Part shown: piece after piece, positions 42,801 through 48,800 of the stretch
Position numbering within the stretch: position 1 is the first letter of the stretch
How the letters are laid out: each line of letters starts with the position of its first letter
Source of the DNA: Megalopta genalis
Lineage: Eukaryota > Arthropoda > Insecta > Hymenoptera > Halictidae
Assembly: GCF_051020955.1 (NCBI RefSeq)
Contig: NC_135014.1
Coordinates: forward strand, 39,760,742 to 39,824,741
Reading direction: 5' to 3'
DNA length: 64,000 bases
Translations under genes and position numbers: made by a program
The notes under the pieces: generated by a model
Told to the model about the DNA's origin: nothing
Database searches by the model: none
The model's input: only the letters and a program-made list of their open reading frames with translations

Positions 42801-43590
42801 ACTAATTCTTTCAATCAATATTCGATTATTCTCTTCTATAATTGTTCTCCATCTGCTCTCTAGTTTTTAATAGGTTCCGTTTAGAATCCAGAAGTTATTA
42901 TTTATAAAAATATTGTTTATTATTTTAAATTATTGTAATATTTTTTAAATATAACAATAAAAATTAAGTTGCGCTTGTTATATTGTTTACCCTTTTAAAA
43001 GGGTAATATTTTGAATTATTTTGTATAAATATTTATATTTTGTAGAATTATTTATCAGATTGAATTATTATCATTAGTTTTTACGATCTTGTTTTTGTAC
43101 TATTCTCTATTATTGACTCCATTATCGTCACTTTATTTTTTCATTTTGATTACTTATTTCTTAATATGACATAGAGACTTGTCTCTTATCGATTAAATAA
43201 ACCAATTATTATCATAATAGAGTGTACAGCTCTTTTCTACGGAAAGGCGGACTGTATAAAAAAGAGTTGGCAAATTTTATTTTAAACAATAAATAACAAA
43301 TTACAAATTAAATTTATATAATTAAAAAATCATTTGAATAATTCGACAAATGATTCATTTCTCGTCAATTTATTAATCAAGCATATCAACATTTACTTGA
43401 ATGATGCGCTTGTGATTTCAGATATCGAGCCCTCTATCCTTACAGACCTCAAAACGAGGACGAACTCGAATTGAAGGAGGGAGACACGGTGTACGTGATG
43501 GAAAAGTGCGACGACGGTTGGTACGTCGGCTCAAGCCAGAGGACCGGTTACTTCGGAACTTTCCCGGGCAACTACGTGGAGAGATTGTGA
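782..43590 (+). CDS. CAP: CAP / sorbin and SH3 domain-containing adaptor (gene-level, 5' partial)
   Basis: Insect member of the SORBS (CAP/ponsin, ArgBP2, vinexin) family. In this family the SoHo domain binds flotillin-type membrane partners and the SH3 domains bind vinculin, Cbl and actin regulators at integrin sites and junctions. Exons I join: 782-880, 1178-1317, 2913-2985, 3152-3187, 4270-4408, 5446-5551, 7243-7275, 15339-15385, 16324-16493, 22796-22855, 37490-37694, 39359-39617, 39930-40041, 40501-40623, 40769-40923, 41635-41714, 43422-43590. All junctions are GT-AG and the phase is continuous to the stop TGA at 43588-43590, giving 667 residues inside the window. The first exon starts in phase with two bases of a codon, so the N-terminus lies upstream of base 1. 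Order: SoHo, conserved ESGYESD block, Pro-rich linker, SH3-1, SH3-2, linker, SH3-3. Three long alternative exons are listed separately. Family assignment is firm; isoform structure is inferred from phase only. Confidence 0.93.
1178..1317 (+). CDS. CAP: CAP exon b: start of SoHo domain
   Basis: Acceptor ccgctcag, donor GTAGGT. It encodes an acidic stretch (YNVKKEYESEPETENEPPKK) and then the first half of the SoHo domain, LGPRKFEGIGPTTKEGIPLV. The GIGPTT-x-EGIPLVLRS pattern is a hallmark of sorbin-homology domains. It leaves in phase 0. Confidence 0.92.
1318..2912 (+). other. CAP intron within the SoHo domain
   Basis: 1.6 kb of AT-rich sequence splitting the SoHo domain. A short CACCCTGTATGT element fragment lies at about 2,749. 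I see no exon or other signal in it. Confidence 0.6.
2913..2985 (+). CDS. CAP: CAP exon c: SoHo core
   Basis: Acceptor cgttttag, donor GTAAGT. Encodes EVKENNQTKWYKKMYDSLHR followed by ADRN. The WYKKMYDSLHRAD motif is the most conserved block of the SoHo domain. 73 nt, phase 0 in and 1 out. Confidence 0.95.
3152..3187 (+). CDS. CAP: CAP exon d: SoHo C-terminal piece (36 nt)
   Basis: Small exon between attttcag and GTGAAT. It encodes DDYVTIRYKPRRG across its junctions, matching the VTIRYK(P)RRG end of SoHo domains. Phase 1 in and 1 out, so skipping it would keep the frame. Confidence 0.9.
4135..5440. repeat. diverged local duplications in CAP intron e-f
   Basis: About 80 bp at 4,135-4,210 (TATTGATAATTAAGTTACTG and TTATTTATAACTTC) recurs at 5,205-5,275. 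Separately, 4,990-5,165 resembles 5,280-5,440, with AAACAAATTAAACGCAAATA versus AAACAAATTAACCGCAAAAC. The second pair includes the acceptor region of the exon at 5446. Confidence 0.65.
4270..4408 (+). CDS. CAP: CAP exon e: after SoHo
   Basis: Acceptor ctttttcag, donor GTATGA. Encodes TRYGYGSGYLSEPEHRLY, then TERSATIDSHRRLRNKEN and a Ser/Thr stretch. The GYLSEPE motif is typical of the region following SoHo in this family. Phase 1 in and 2 out. Confidence 0.9.
5446..5551 (+). CDS. CAP: CAP exon f
   Basis: Acceptor aatttcag, donor GTAAGC. Encodes NGTLKYSTDIYKNQPGRIED and then YEPGRSSIAEKEAKE, a YEPG-type motif seen in SORBS linkers. Phase 2 in and 0 out. The intron end just upstream has a diverged duplicate near 5,139-5,170. 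Confidence 0.9.
5720..6064. mobile_element. second fold-back element of the ACAGGGTGTC family
   Basis: Starts TACAGGGTGTCTCAGAAATG and ends with GACATCCATTGTA, an eroded inverse end. The inner arm AAAGTTACTTAAAATCACCTC matches the AAGTTACTTCAAATGATCTC arm of the element at 48,934. Both also share CCAATG/CATTGG and CTC-ATTGGTC segments inside. About 345 bp. Short frames within it are by-products of the palindrome. Confidence 0.7.
6845..7010. repeat. octamer tandem repeat (AATTTGTG)n
   Basis: About 20 copies of an 8-bp unit AATTTGTG, with variants AATTTGCG and TATTTGCG. Because 8 is not a multiple of 3, three units give a 24-bp frame period, which makes a spurious eight-residue repeat (NSQIHKFT) on the minus strand. 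Lies in the CAP intron before the 33-nt microexon. Confidence 0.95.
7243..7275 (+). CDS. CAP: CAP microexon g (33 nt)
   Basis: Between gtttttag and GTACGC. It encodes eleven residues, WWDEVMDIFDG, in phase 0-0. Both flanking splice sites are good and the downstream exon at 15339 also begins in phase 0. Its size and symmetric phase allow cassette use. Confidence 0.85.
8812..9020. mobile_element. AT-rich MITE, TAGACTGCGG family (second subfamily)
   Basis: Begins GAGACTGCGGTTTTTATGCA and ends TTTTTATTTTGCATAATGGT. Interior order matches the copy at 62,487 (gaattt-aga-atg, then AATTGATTCAGACAATTTTT). About 209 bp in the large CAP intron. Confidence 0.6.
9628..9793. mobile_element. AT-rich MITE, TAGACTGCGG family
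   Basis: Left TAGATTGCGGATCTTTATGC; right end the inverse of ATTGCGAATTTTTACGCA. The interior has TCAACTAAAAGAGCAACTAG, shared with the copies at 37,028 and (inverted) 58,456. 166 bp. Confidence 0.7.
10488..10690. mobile_element. AT-rich MITE, TAGACTGCGG family (second subfamily), eroded
   Basis: Starts CGACTGAAATGCAAATTTTA followed by GCATTTATAATAAAAATG. The middle (CGAAATACAAAACTGTGAAG; TCAAATTATTGAATAAC) parallels the copy at 16,872. Ends near TTTTGCGTGAAAAATCTCAG. Confidence 0.5.
12658..12921. mobile_element. TA-flanked MITE, 264 bp
   Basis: Inverted ends CAGTGGTATGCATAATTATA and the inverse of CAGTGGTCTGCATAATTACA, with TA at 12656-12657 and 12922-12923. Inside, a block around AAAACTTAAGAAAA is repeated and a GACACCCTGTA fragment is embedded. 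No ORF. Lies in the 8-kb CAP intron. Confidence 0.8.
13121..13978 (+). CDS. candidate alternative CAP exon, or separate nested ORF (His/Ser-rich)
   Basis: A long open frame runs from ATG 13121 to a stop at 14134, in DNA clearly GC-richer than the introns around it. If it ends at the possible donor CAA|GTAGAG (13978), it leaves in phase 0, the phase of the next CAP exon (15339). An internal acceptor at about 13335 (CGGGCAG|TGG) is also phase 0, so a cassette exon WLNENGHPQGTELEDIRNGQ onward, spliced from 5551 or 7275, is equally possible. If translation starts at 13121, residues about 35-55 form one hydrophobic segment (VRVFVCVSLLFAYLV). Later parts have a KR site, a run of about 13 His and a Ser-rich tail, and look disordered. 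No recognised domain. Coding is likely; membership of CAP is inferred. Confidence 0.5.
13797..13840 (+). repeat. CAC/CAT trinucleotide run (poly-His)
   Basis: Thirteen CAC or CAT codons in a row inside the open exon at 13121-13978, followed by a TCT/TCC-rich stretch coding poly-Ser. A mixed-codon run like this suggests selection for histidine rather than simple slippage. Confidence 0.8.
15339..15385 (+). CDS. CAP: CAP exon h (47 nt)
   Basis: Acceptor gtttccag, donor GTGAGT. Encodes PFDQRDNRPVKPYMT, phase 0 in and 2 out. Its phase-2 exit fits both the next exon (16324) and the large exon beginning at 17999. Confidence 0.85.
15579..15866. mobile_element. 288-bp fold-back MITE flanked by TATC
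   Basis: The two ends are inverted copies for about 60 bp: left TGTTACCGTGAAACACCGAA, right the reverse complement of TGTTACCGTGAATGACCGAA. The sequences AATGTCGACTTTCACC and GTGAATGTCAACATTCAC recur inside. It is flanked by TATC at 15575-15578 and 15867-15870, a likely target-site duplication. There is no coding capacity. It lies in the CAP intron between 15385 and 16324. Confidence 0.85.
16324..16493 (+). CDS. CAP: CAP exon i: ESGYESD conserved block
   Basis: Acceptor gtttatag, donor GTGAGC. Encodes ALKESGYESDSTLVFRRKED, then NPLSQFEQKLAYKTVQSGGD, ending RKPAPERPK. The KESGYESDSTLVFRR segment is strongly conserved in CAP proteins. The end is Pro-rich. Phase 2 in and 1 out. Confidence 0.92.
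16872..17060. mobile_element. AT-rich MITE, TAGACTGCGG family (second subfamily), eroded
   Basis: Starts CTGGACGGATTTTATGCACT. Shares TTGTTCAAATGATTAAAAAG and TTTAGACAATATTTATTT with the copy at 62,487. The right end is poorly defined. Confidence 0.55.
17999..22140 (+). CDS. CAP: large alternative CAP exon (over 1,300 codons, disordered plus helical)
   Basis: The frame is open from 17985 to the stop at 22184; the first ATG is 18144, which would give 1,346 residues if unspliced. An acceptor at 17998 (tgcaccag) enters in phase 2, matching exon 15339-15385. A possible donor GAAG|GTCTGA at 22140 leaves in phase 1, matching exon 22796. The first half is Ser/Lys/Arg-rich and disordered. Residues about 490-700 from the ATG hold helical, charged segments (DREDYHQYILGLLHGRKKSE; FWSSLSIEQVATLKKQLNEI) that look like a conserved fold or coiled coil. 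The end has FDPDKHRPRFRYQPPPP, a likely SH3-binding type Pro-rich stretch. Its place inside CAP and its phases suggest a muscle- or tissue-specific long isoform. It could instead be a first exon with its own promoter. Coding status is certain from its length. Confidence 0.8.
22796..22855 (+). CDS. CAP: CAP exon j: Pro-rich linker
   Basis: Acceptor cggctatag, donor GTAACG. Encodes EYSNAPPPPPKSQHHRDDCQ; the penta-proline suggests an SH3 or EVH1 ligand. Phase 1 in and 1 out, so it can be skipped without a frameshift. Confidence 0.85.
24369..24392. repeat. TA dinucleotide microsatellite
   Basis: A short (TA)n run in the 14.6-kb CAP intron. A (TGTA)n run of similar size lies at about 52,237-52,262 in ADAMTS intron 11. 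Confidence 0.85.
26220..26745 (+). promoter_or_regulatory. CpG-rich block, candidate internal CAP promoter and non-coding first exon
   Basis: A sharply CpG-dense stretch (many TCGCG, CGCGTCG and similar) in an otherwise AT-rich 14.6-kb intron. It holds no convincing protein; the short frames on both strands differ in composition from known coding exons here. Its density of CpG and a fall-off to AT-rich DNA on both sides resemble insect promoter plus 5' UTR regions. It sits 5.4 kb upstream of the open exon at 32110, so it may drive that isoform on the + strand. This is inference. Confidence 0.4.
29405..29500. mobile_element. TAGACTGCGG family end fragment
   Basis: Reads AGACTACGCGGATTTTATGC and ATTTATGGCAGAAATGGG, a left end of the second subfamily. 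The rest is not recognisable. Similar single ends occur at about 6,769 (TAGACTGCGAATTTTTATGC) and 25,010. Confidence 0.45.
32110..33732 (+). CDS. CAP: large alternative CAP exon (about 540 codons), likely isoform-specific N-terminus
   Basis: Open frame with ATG at 32110 in a good context (AAAATGTCG). The in-frame stop TAG at 33736-33738 lies just beyond a possible donor CATACA|GTCAGT (33732). That donor leaves in phase 1 and fits exon 37490, giving GPIPYK then SPRRYVEG. The protein is hydrophilic and Ser/Arg/Glu-rich: EWTSLADEINDLEKMCRLN near the start, a conserved-looking WINDFENHRQPSPDRWNWKP, then disordered sequence, and SLCKSLPNLSFLQ late. No known domain. It may be the first coding exon of a shorter isoform from an internal promoter. 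A weak phase-1 acceptor at 32104 would also allow use as a phase 1-1 cassette exon. Confidence 0.78.
37028..37182. mobile_element. AT-rich MITE, TAGACTGCGG family, eroded
   Basis: Left end GCACTGCCGATATTTATGCA; right end ATAAACGCATAAAAAAGCC. Interior CGCCAACTAAAAGATTACTG matches the 9,628 copy. 155 bp. Located about 0.3 kb before CAP exon k. Confidence 0.6.
37490..37694 (+). CDS. CAP: CAP exon k: conserved linker before SH3 domains
   Basis: Acceptor tgtcgcag, donor GTAAGT. Encodes SPRRYVEGEVTIHYRSPVRT, then a charged helix rich in Glu and Arg (LSEEELTRRSAENMRRVYQE and QEERRRKYLQEL). The EVTIHYRSPVR and arginine-rich helical segments are typical of SORBS proteins just before the SH3 cluster. 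Phase 1 in and 2 out. Confidence 0.93.
38934..39334. repeat. direct repeat pair before the SH3-1 exon
   Basis: A block of about 65 bp (38934-39000) recurs at 39268-39334. Both copies have AAAAAGA-TGATTTTTAA, CGTTTTA and a GTTTCTC end, separated by about 270 bp. The second copy lies right before the acceptor at 39358. It may be a local duplication or an eroded element with terminal direct repeats. Confidence 0.6.
39359..39617 (+). CDS. CAP: CAP exon l: SH3 domain 1
   Basis: Acceptor gatttcag, donor GTAACA. After the short linker PSQKSPIPLNRYDDF it encodes a complete SH3 domain: ALYNF (the ALYDF motif), RRGDIIFVRR, the NWYEGE tryptophan and GLFPSNYVE. Phase 2 in and 0 out. Confidence 0.97.
39930..40041 (+). 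CDS. CAP: CAP exon m: SH3 domain 2, first half
   Basis: Acceptor gttatag, donor GTAAAC. Encodes ILPYDGMRTTPKKPYEGQAR and AKFNFVAQTNLELSLAK. AKFNF stands in for ALYDF. The domain continues in the next exon. Phase 0 in and 1 out. Confidence 0.95.
40235..40315. repeat. 36-bp tandem duplication
   Basis: Two near-identical copies of a unit containing TATTGAGTTGTGAAACAAAT and GGAAAAAGTTATCGA, followed by the start of a third. Lies in the intron that splits SH3-2. Confidence 0.85.
40501..40623 (+). CDS. CAP: CAP exon n: SH3 domain 2, second half
   Basis: Acceptor tttggtag, donor GTACCA. Encodes GEIVVLTRRVDENWYEGRIG and KGIFPISYVEVLTEPG: the n-Src/RT side, the binding tryptophan and the final ALPPPY-type strand of SH3-2. 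Phase 1 in and 1 out. Confidence 0.96.
40769..40923 (+). CDS. CAP: CAP exon o: linker between SH3-2 and SH3-3
   Basis: Acceptor aattacag, donor GTAAGT. Encodes a flexible Ser/Pro/His/Asn-rich linker including PVASPAAHSLLANGSAGG and MGPHHYMPSIPVNINTTQ. Phase 1 in and 0 out. Confidence 0.88.
41271..41298. repeat. 10-bp tandem repeat
   Basis: Three copies of ACATTTATTA in the CAP intron between 40923 and 41635. The intron is otherwise plain AT-rich sequence. Confidence 0.8.
41635..41714 (+). CDS. CAP: CAP exon p: linker
   Basis: Acceptor attttcag, donor GTAAGT. Encodes PRMGGSKLHVTQLNETLHIN and THSEQIP. Phase 0 in and 2 out. It leads straight into SH3-3. Confidence 0.85.
41715..43421 (+). other. 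last CAP intron
   Basis: 1.7 kb between the linker exon and the SH3-3 exon. AT-rich; no ORF or repeat of note. Confidence 0.6.
43422..43590 (+). CDS. CAP: CAP last exon q: SH3 domain 3 and stop
   Basis: Acceptor tgatttcag; stop TGA at 43588-43590. Encodes YRALYPYRPQNEDELELKEG, then DDGWYVG and GTFPGNYVERL: a full SH3 domain ending within a few residues of the C-terminus, as in all SORBS proteins. Confidence 0.97.
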
Positions 43591-44850
43591 GGAAGGACAT
43601 CGAGCCGCGATTATCGAACTAAAAGTTACTTCTACCAAAGCACTAAATCGTTAGTATAGACGAGTCTTCATCGTTCACGCGTCGACGACAAGGGACAAAG
43701 AAACAGTCTTCCTTCTAACCAATCACGACGTCGGCATGTTGCCGACCGGCAACGATTGTCGTCGATTTTACCAAAAACCTTAACGTAAAGTTACCTAATG
43801 TGTAAGTAGTGTATGATAACGATTATATAGTTATTTATTATACCATTCACGAGGGCGAAGTCTGGCGGACGTTGTACGATATATCGGAATTAAAAGAAAA
43901 AAAAACAAAAAAAAAGAAAAAAAAACAGAAACGAGTAATATTCGGCGATTGATGGTAATTAAAGGAATCGAGTCGTTAAGTAATTCGTGGAACAACTGTT
44001 CAAAGGTATGGTACTTCAACCTGTGGACGCTTGAGGTTTAAAACTTCCGTGCACGATTCTAGAACATTGGTCTTCTTTTAATTGTAATCTAGGACGAGAA
44101 ATGTTTTATCGAGATTGGTATGGATCCAGATTTTTCTTAGACGAATAGAGGAGCGAATAGTTCGGGGAACGCGTTTCCTTCTGTGTTTGGTATCGTAGAC
44201 AAAAACAGCCATGCTATTGTTATATTCATCAGTATCGGTAAGGAATTTCTAATTGAAAGTTTGCCTTCCCAAATTAATATTTTTGTAAAGATTATTTGTA
44301 CCCAGAGTTATATATGAATTATATAATGTATAGAAGGTTTACATATACATACGATATAGTTACAATGTTAATAGAAAACTATTACTATAAATATCATTAA
44401 CGACGTAATTACCTAATTGCACGTGTTAAAGTGCACAACATAATCAGACTACGTTTAAGACTTTCGCCGATATCGCAATTATATATCATAGTGTCATCGG
44501 AAAGATTGCGTTGCATCGACAATTTCTCGAAAATTATAAACGTTTCGCCAGGACGATACACCGACAGCCTATTCTCATGACTAGGAATAAAACTAATGTG
44601 GATCCACTCGGAAAACAGACAATACTTACTAATATCGTAACTTTGTAGAGCAACAAAAATGATAATGAAATGAGAAATGAAAACGAACACGTAGCGAGGG
44701 CATTAATTCAACGAATTGCGGCTAATAATCATTTTAACTATAATTTTGGATCGAATACCCATGTCTATGCTGGTGTGTTTCAGAATTCTAGGCACAGAAC
44801 CGATTTGTGAATCTCTTAAAAAAGGAATAAAGAAAATTTTAATAAGCCTC
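43591..44850 (+). other. CAP: CAP 3' untranslated region (extent inferred)
   Basis: Non-coding sequence after the CAP stop. It includes an A-rich run at about 43,890-43,930. The first clear polyadenylation hexamer AATAAA is at 44826-44831, with another AATAAA near 45,030. The end point is inferred from the hexamer only. Confidence 0.5.
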
Positions 44851-45429
44851 TGCTTTCTTATTAACGAACCCATGGAAGCCTATTTCTAATTAAAGTAATT
44901 ACTACTAACAAACAGACAATTTTGTTAGCTTTATCGATAATGTAATAGCATGAGAATACGATTATTTTGTTTCTGCTAAGACATAAGCAACAGAGATATA
45001 AACATCTCTACCGCATATTTTTTCAACGAATAAATTGGTATTATACACAATTCTGCCGTGTCAGGTAAATCTTCCCAAAAGTTTCGAAGAGAACCGCAAT
45101 AATTTAAAACATCTATACGAGAAGGGAGAATTGTAACAGAACTATCCAAAATAAAAACAAAACTTAATCAATATCTTAATCAAAGTAAAAACAATTACCA
45201 GGTCCAATAAAAGAAAAAGATCTGTTAATAGAGCATTCGTCACAGTCTTTTGATCAATACATCACTTTTTTTCTACACACTTTGGCAATAGTGAGAAACC
45301 AACGTCGCAGATAAATCTAACCGAAAAGAATTGAAAAATAATATTTCCGATCCAATTCATCAGGAAGATCCCACTTCATCCCGAAATTTAAAAGTTCCCA
45401 AGAAATAGATCGGTGCATCATTGACTTCG
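44851..45429. other. short convergent intergenic gap
   Basis: About 0.6 kb of AT-rich sequence between the inferred 3' ends of CAP and ADAMTS. I see no ORF of note and no clear repeat in it. If the CAP transcript runs to a later hexamer the gap is smaller. Confidence 0.5.
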
Positions 45430-45554
45430 TTTATTTAAATAAATACGATCTAAATACAAAGAGTACTGAAACCGTCGCCCAGTGAACTTAAATCTAAAAT
45501 CGGTAGCAACATGTTCGCATCGATGATAGACATTCTATAGAAAATACGTCCGAA
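45430..45554 (-). other. ADAMTS 3' untranslated region (extent inferred)
   Basis: Follows the ADAMTS stop on the minus strand. A polyadenylation hexamer AATAAA on the minus strand lies at 45435-45430. The end point is inferred only from this hexamer. Confidence 0.45.
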
Positions 45555-45854
45555 CTAGTCTTGATCAGTGTCTTCTAGCGGATCCAGCCTATGGCCGTTG
45601 GTTTCGCAAGTCCTGCAGCACTTCCTCCTGAACGCCGGGACGTTGCAGTAGCGTTTCAAGCTCGGTATGGAACAAAATCGATTCTTGTCTCTCCAGCATC
45701 GAACTGGAAGCTGGATGGCTTTGGTCGCGTGGGCGGTGCAGACGCGCACTTCTGTCTTCACCTTATCTCCGTCGCAGCTGTAGAGCGTTTCGTTCTCCGG
45801 AGCAACGCACCTGGCTATTCGCGATTGTATACCTTTCCTGTTGCTCTTCGAGCA
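45555..45854 (-). CDS. ADAMTS exon 15: fourth TSP1 repeat, PLAC domain, stop
   Basis: Acceptor tgctttcgtag. Encodes CSKSNRKGIQSRIARCVAPE, SCDGDKVKTEVRVC, then the PLAC domain CWRDKNRFCSIPSLKRYCNV and RRKCCRTC, and a short acidic tail to the stop TAG at 45557-45555. The repeat reads CSKSNRKG where CSxTCGKG is usual, so one disulfide cysteine is missing. Confidence 0.95.
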   Translation of the reverse strand, partial: CSKSNRKGIQSRIARCVAPENETLYSCDGDKVKTEVRVCTAHATKAIQLPVRCWRDKNRFCSIPSLKRYCNVPAFRRKCCRTCETNGHRLDPLEDTDQD

Positions 45855-48800
45855 CTACGAAAGCATAGAGACACGAGCTGTGTGACCATGTTAATTAACC
45901 CTTGCTCGGCGCACCGTCCGGCAACCGACCGTACGGCGGACTCAAGATCCAGTCGGACCCATTTCACCTACTTACTGTTTCATGGTCAAGGCTGTCAATA
46001 GCGCTTACGATATCGATGCATTAAGTGAAATGATCTTGGTTGCAGCGCCTTTGGTAATGACGTTGTAATCGGTACAACGCGAAGTCAGTTAACGGACTTC
46101 GTTGGGAGTGGACGTGACACGAGTTCCTCCTCTCAGAATAAGGAGAATAAGTTGCGTTTATAGTACGGTCTTTCTATTTAATTGTGCCACAATTATGCAG
46201 TAATACTATAGTTTATTATTTTGTAACCAGTTGAAACCAGAGATTAAGAACGTGACCCGTAGCAGATTCGCTTCTTAATAACCCTTGCGACCCATGTAGA
46301 ATCAATAGCCGATTACCAAGTGCGAATTATGGTCGGAAAGCTCTAAAACGGGGATCGCAACCATGATTGATTTCGGTTCTTTATAACCGGGTTTGGGTCA
46401 CAGGTATTTACAGTTAGAATCCCTGCTTGAAACGCGCGAGTAAGAAGTTGTTGACTCAAAACGTTTGGCGACGTTCGACTGTTTTTAAACATGGTTCCAA
46501 ATGGACCCCGAGTCCACCAGCCGAGGGTTAATAGCTAAACGGCTCGCCTATGGCGACCGCAAGCGTGCGAACGATCTTCGGGACATTGAACTTTCTCTCA
46601 CCGAGGACCAGTCCGTGAAAATCCATCGCCCTGGACACGGAATTCTGTTACATTCCCGAGTCTTTATCGGCGTGGGACCACAAATGGACGGTTGCACCAT
46701 CGTTTGGTAAACCTCCAGCTCGTTATCCTTGGTCACCTCGGTGCCATTGAAATCGGAGTGAACGCAGTACAGTTGGCGCAGTTGGACACCGAAACTGCCG
46801 CAAACGTGTGAACAGTCCTCCCATGGTCCTGGTAGCCACTTGAAGCTGCAACTGTAACAACGTTTTTCAATCTTGAGCGCGCTTCTTTTGATCGGACAGT
46901 GATTTTTTTAAAAGGAAATTCTGTAGAAAAGATCGATTCGAGGTAATATGTAGACTGCAGATTTTTATGTAAAACGAAAATTGTCTAAGTTGATTATGAG
47001 AATCTTTCCTCTTTTAATAATTTTAGTAAATTGTAGATAGTATGAAAATATTCTCAAATTCTTCTCATGTTTTTACAAATTTTGTTTTTGATGTAGCCAG
47101 TGTTGTTTAAAATGTATAAGATCCGCAGAGTCTAATAAAGACCAGTAATTACAATGTTGTAACCGTGTTTATAATACTAAATTAAATCCTTTCTGATTTG
47201 TACAATGAACTGTTTACAATAAAAACATGTTCAGCAAATTCAGCGTCTTAATAATAGAGTTCATATAAGAGAGAATTCGGATAACGGACATTCAGATAAT
47301 CAAAGTTCTACTGTACTTTAATAGTGCTAGTTTTTATTTCCTCTCACAAAGTTGATTAGAGAGACAAAATGGTTTATTAATTTTTATTGTCCCCTAATCA
47401 TAAAATACTTAATAAATCGACATATTTTTTCATTGGTCCAGTAATGTCCTATAAATTCTTAAACACGATTTCAAAGATCTGCTGTGTAGGAGAAAACCAG
47501 TGACCATGACCGTTTGAAACAAAATGAGAAAAAATTGAAGTAGAAGCATTAAATTTTTACTTAAAATGATTTTGATTACTAATTAATGGTTACAAATAAC
47601 TAGAATTTTGTTTATCACCGATAACCATTGTAAACGACGGAAGTAGTTTTTGGTTACGAATGATCATTACGGATAATCAAAATTATATATTGGTTACGAA
47701 TAAGCATCATTCACGATTAAAATTTTATTCAAAACATATTATTTACAACACAAAAAACTTCTTTTTTTTTAAATTATTGCAGTTTTTAAAATTTCCTCCA
47801 GAATTTAATGATGACTACCCTTTATGTGACGCAAAATTGCGACATCACTTCTCCGTTGTAAACGGCGGAAGAACCGCGATTACAGTGAAATAGACCGCCG
47901 TCCCTGGCGCCGCACAGGCACTTCGTCGTCGCGAGAGCACTCCCCGAGGAAAATTCTGTTAGACAGAGCATTTTTCTATTTCGTGTACCGCGCGCCGAGC
48001 CTGGCTGAGATTTCAGGAGCATGCCACGTATTCATCTAGTCTCTTTTATATGGCAACCTTTGGCTGCAGACACTATTGGGATCTTTCTCTAACTTGCTAT
48101 CCACCCCGAAGAATCCTGCACACGCAAGTGAGAGAAAAGGATGGTCCCACACACGGATCGACTAACCCAGAGATGAATAGGGCCTACAATCCCTCTCACT
48201 ATCGGAGTTCCGAGGAACACCCAATTCCGAAGTCCTGTTGTCGACTCATCTCGTCAAAAAAGGAGTTCGTCGAGCATGGGTGGTGTGAAGGTGCCATGAA
48301 GATGCCGAAGACACCCCCGGTCGCTGAGGTGCAACCGCAATTACGAGAGCATAGGAATTGGTCTCGGGCCAGCGGCCATCCGTGAGGCGGTCCTGCAGAA
48401 TCTCGTATCACGTGCCACGTGTCTGTGTTTTAGGCCGATAGGGGCTAAGTCCCGATTACGAGTTGGGTGGGAGGTACGAAGAGCCGGCTCCCGTCGTTGC
48501 CGAAAACCGCGAAGGATTACTGTCGATCGAACTACCGTAGTGCGCGTGAATGAAAATTGAAATCGCGAAGTGTCGTGCACACTGTGGCCATCAATGGACA
48601 AAATTTAACAAAATTTTACTGCTTCGTATCTATTCAAAGCTATGTGTATGATGTGTTAAAATGTCTAAATAATCATATTTAGCGACAGAATATTTTAAAA
48701 AATTGAGCAGAAGATTAATTTCAAGTAAGTTCGCCGAATGCAATTTCGAAATGCTTATATGCAATATAATAATTAACACGAAATGAAATAATTACGTGCG

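Noticed and set aside
45591..46001. Plus-strand 136-codon frame antisense to ADAMTS exon 15
   Set aside because: Shadow of the PLAC/TSP1 exon, which has clear cysteine motifs on the minus strand.
48050..48385. Plus-strand 111-codon frame in the GC-rich island; also considered as rRNA-like
   Set aside because: The start is not preceded by any gene signal and the protein has no recognisable features. I could not match the DNA to a conserved rRNA core from memory.
48199..48601. Minus-strand frame with Trp and Cys residues near a TSP1-like spacing, between ADAMTS exons 13 and 14
   Set aside because: Exon 13 (ending AG) and exon 14 (starting T TGC) join in frame to give a normal TSP1 junction. 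The frame here is in the wrong phase and has no repeat consensus.
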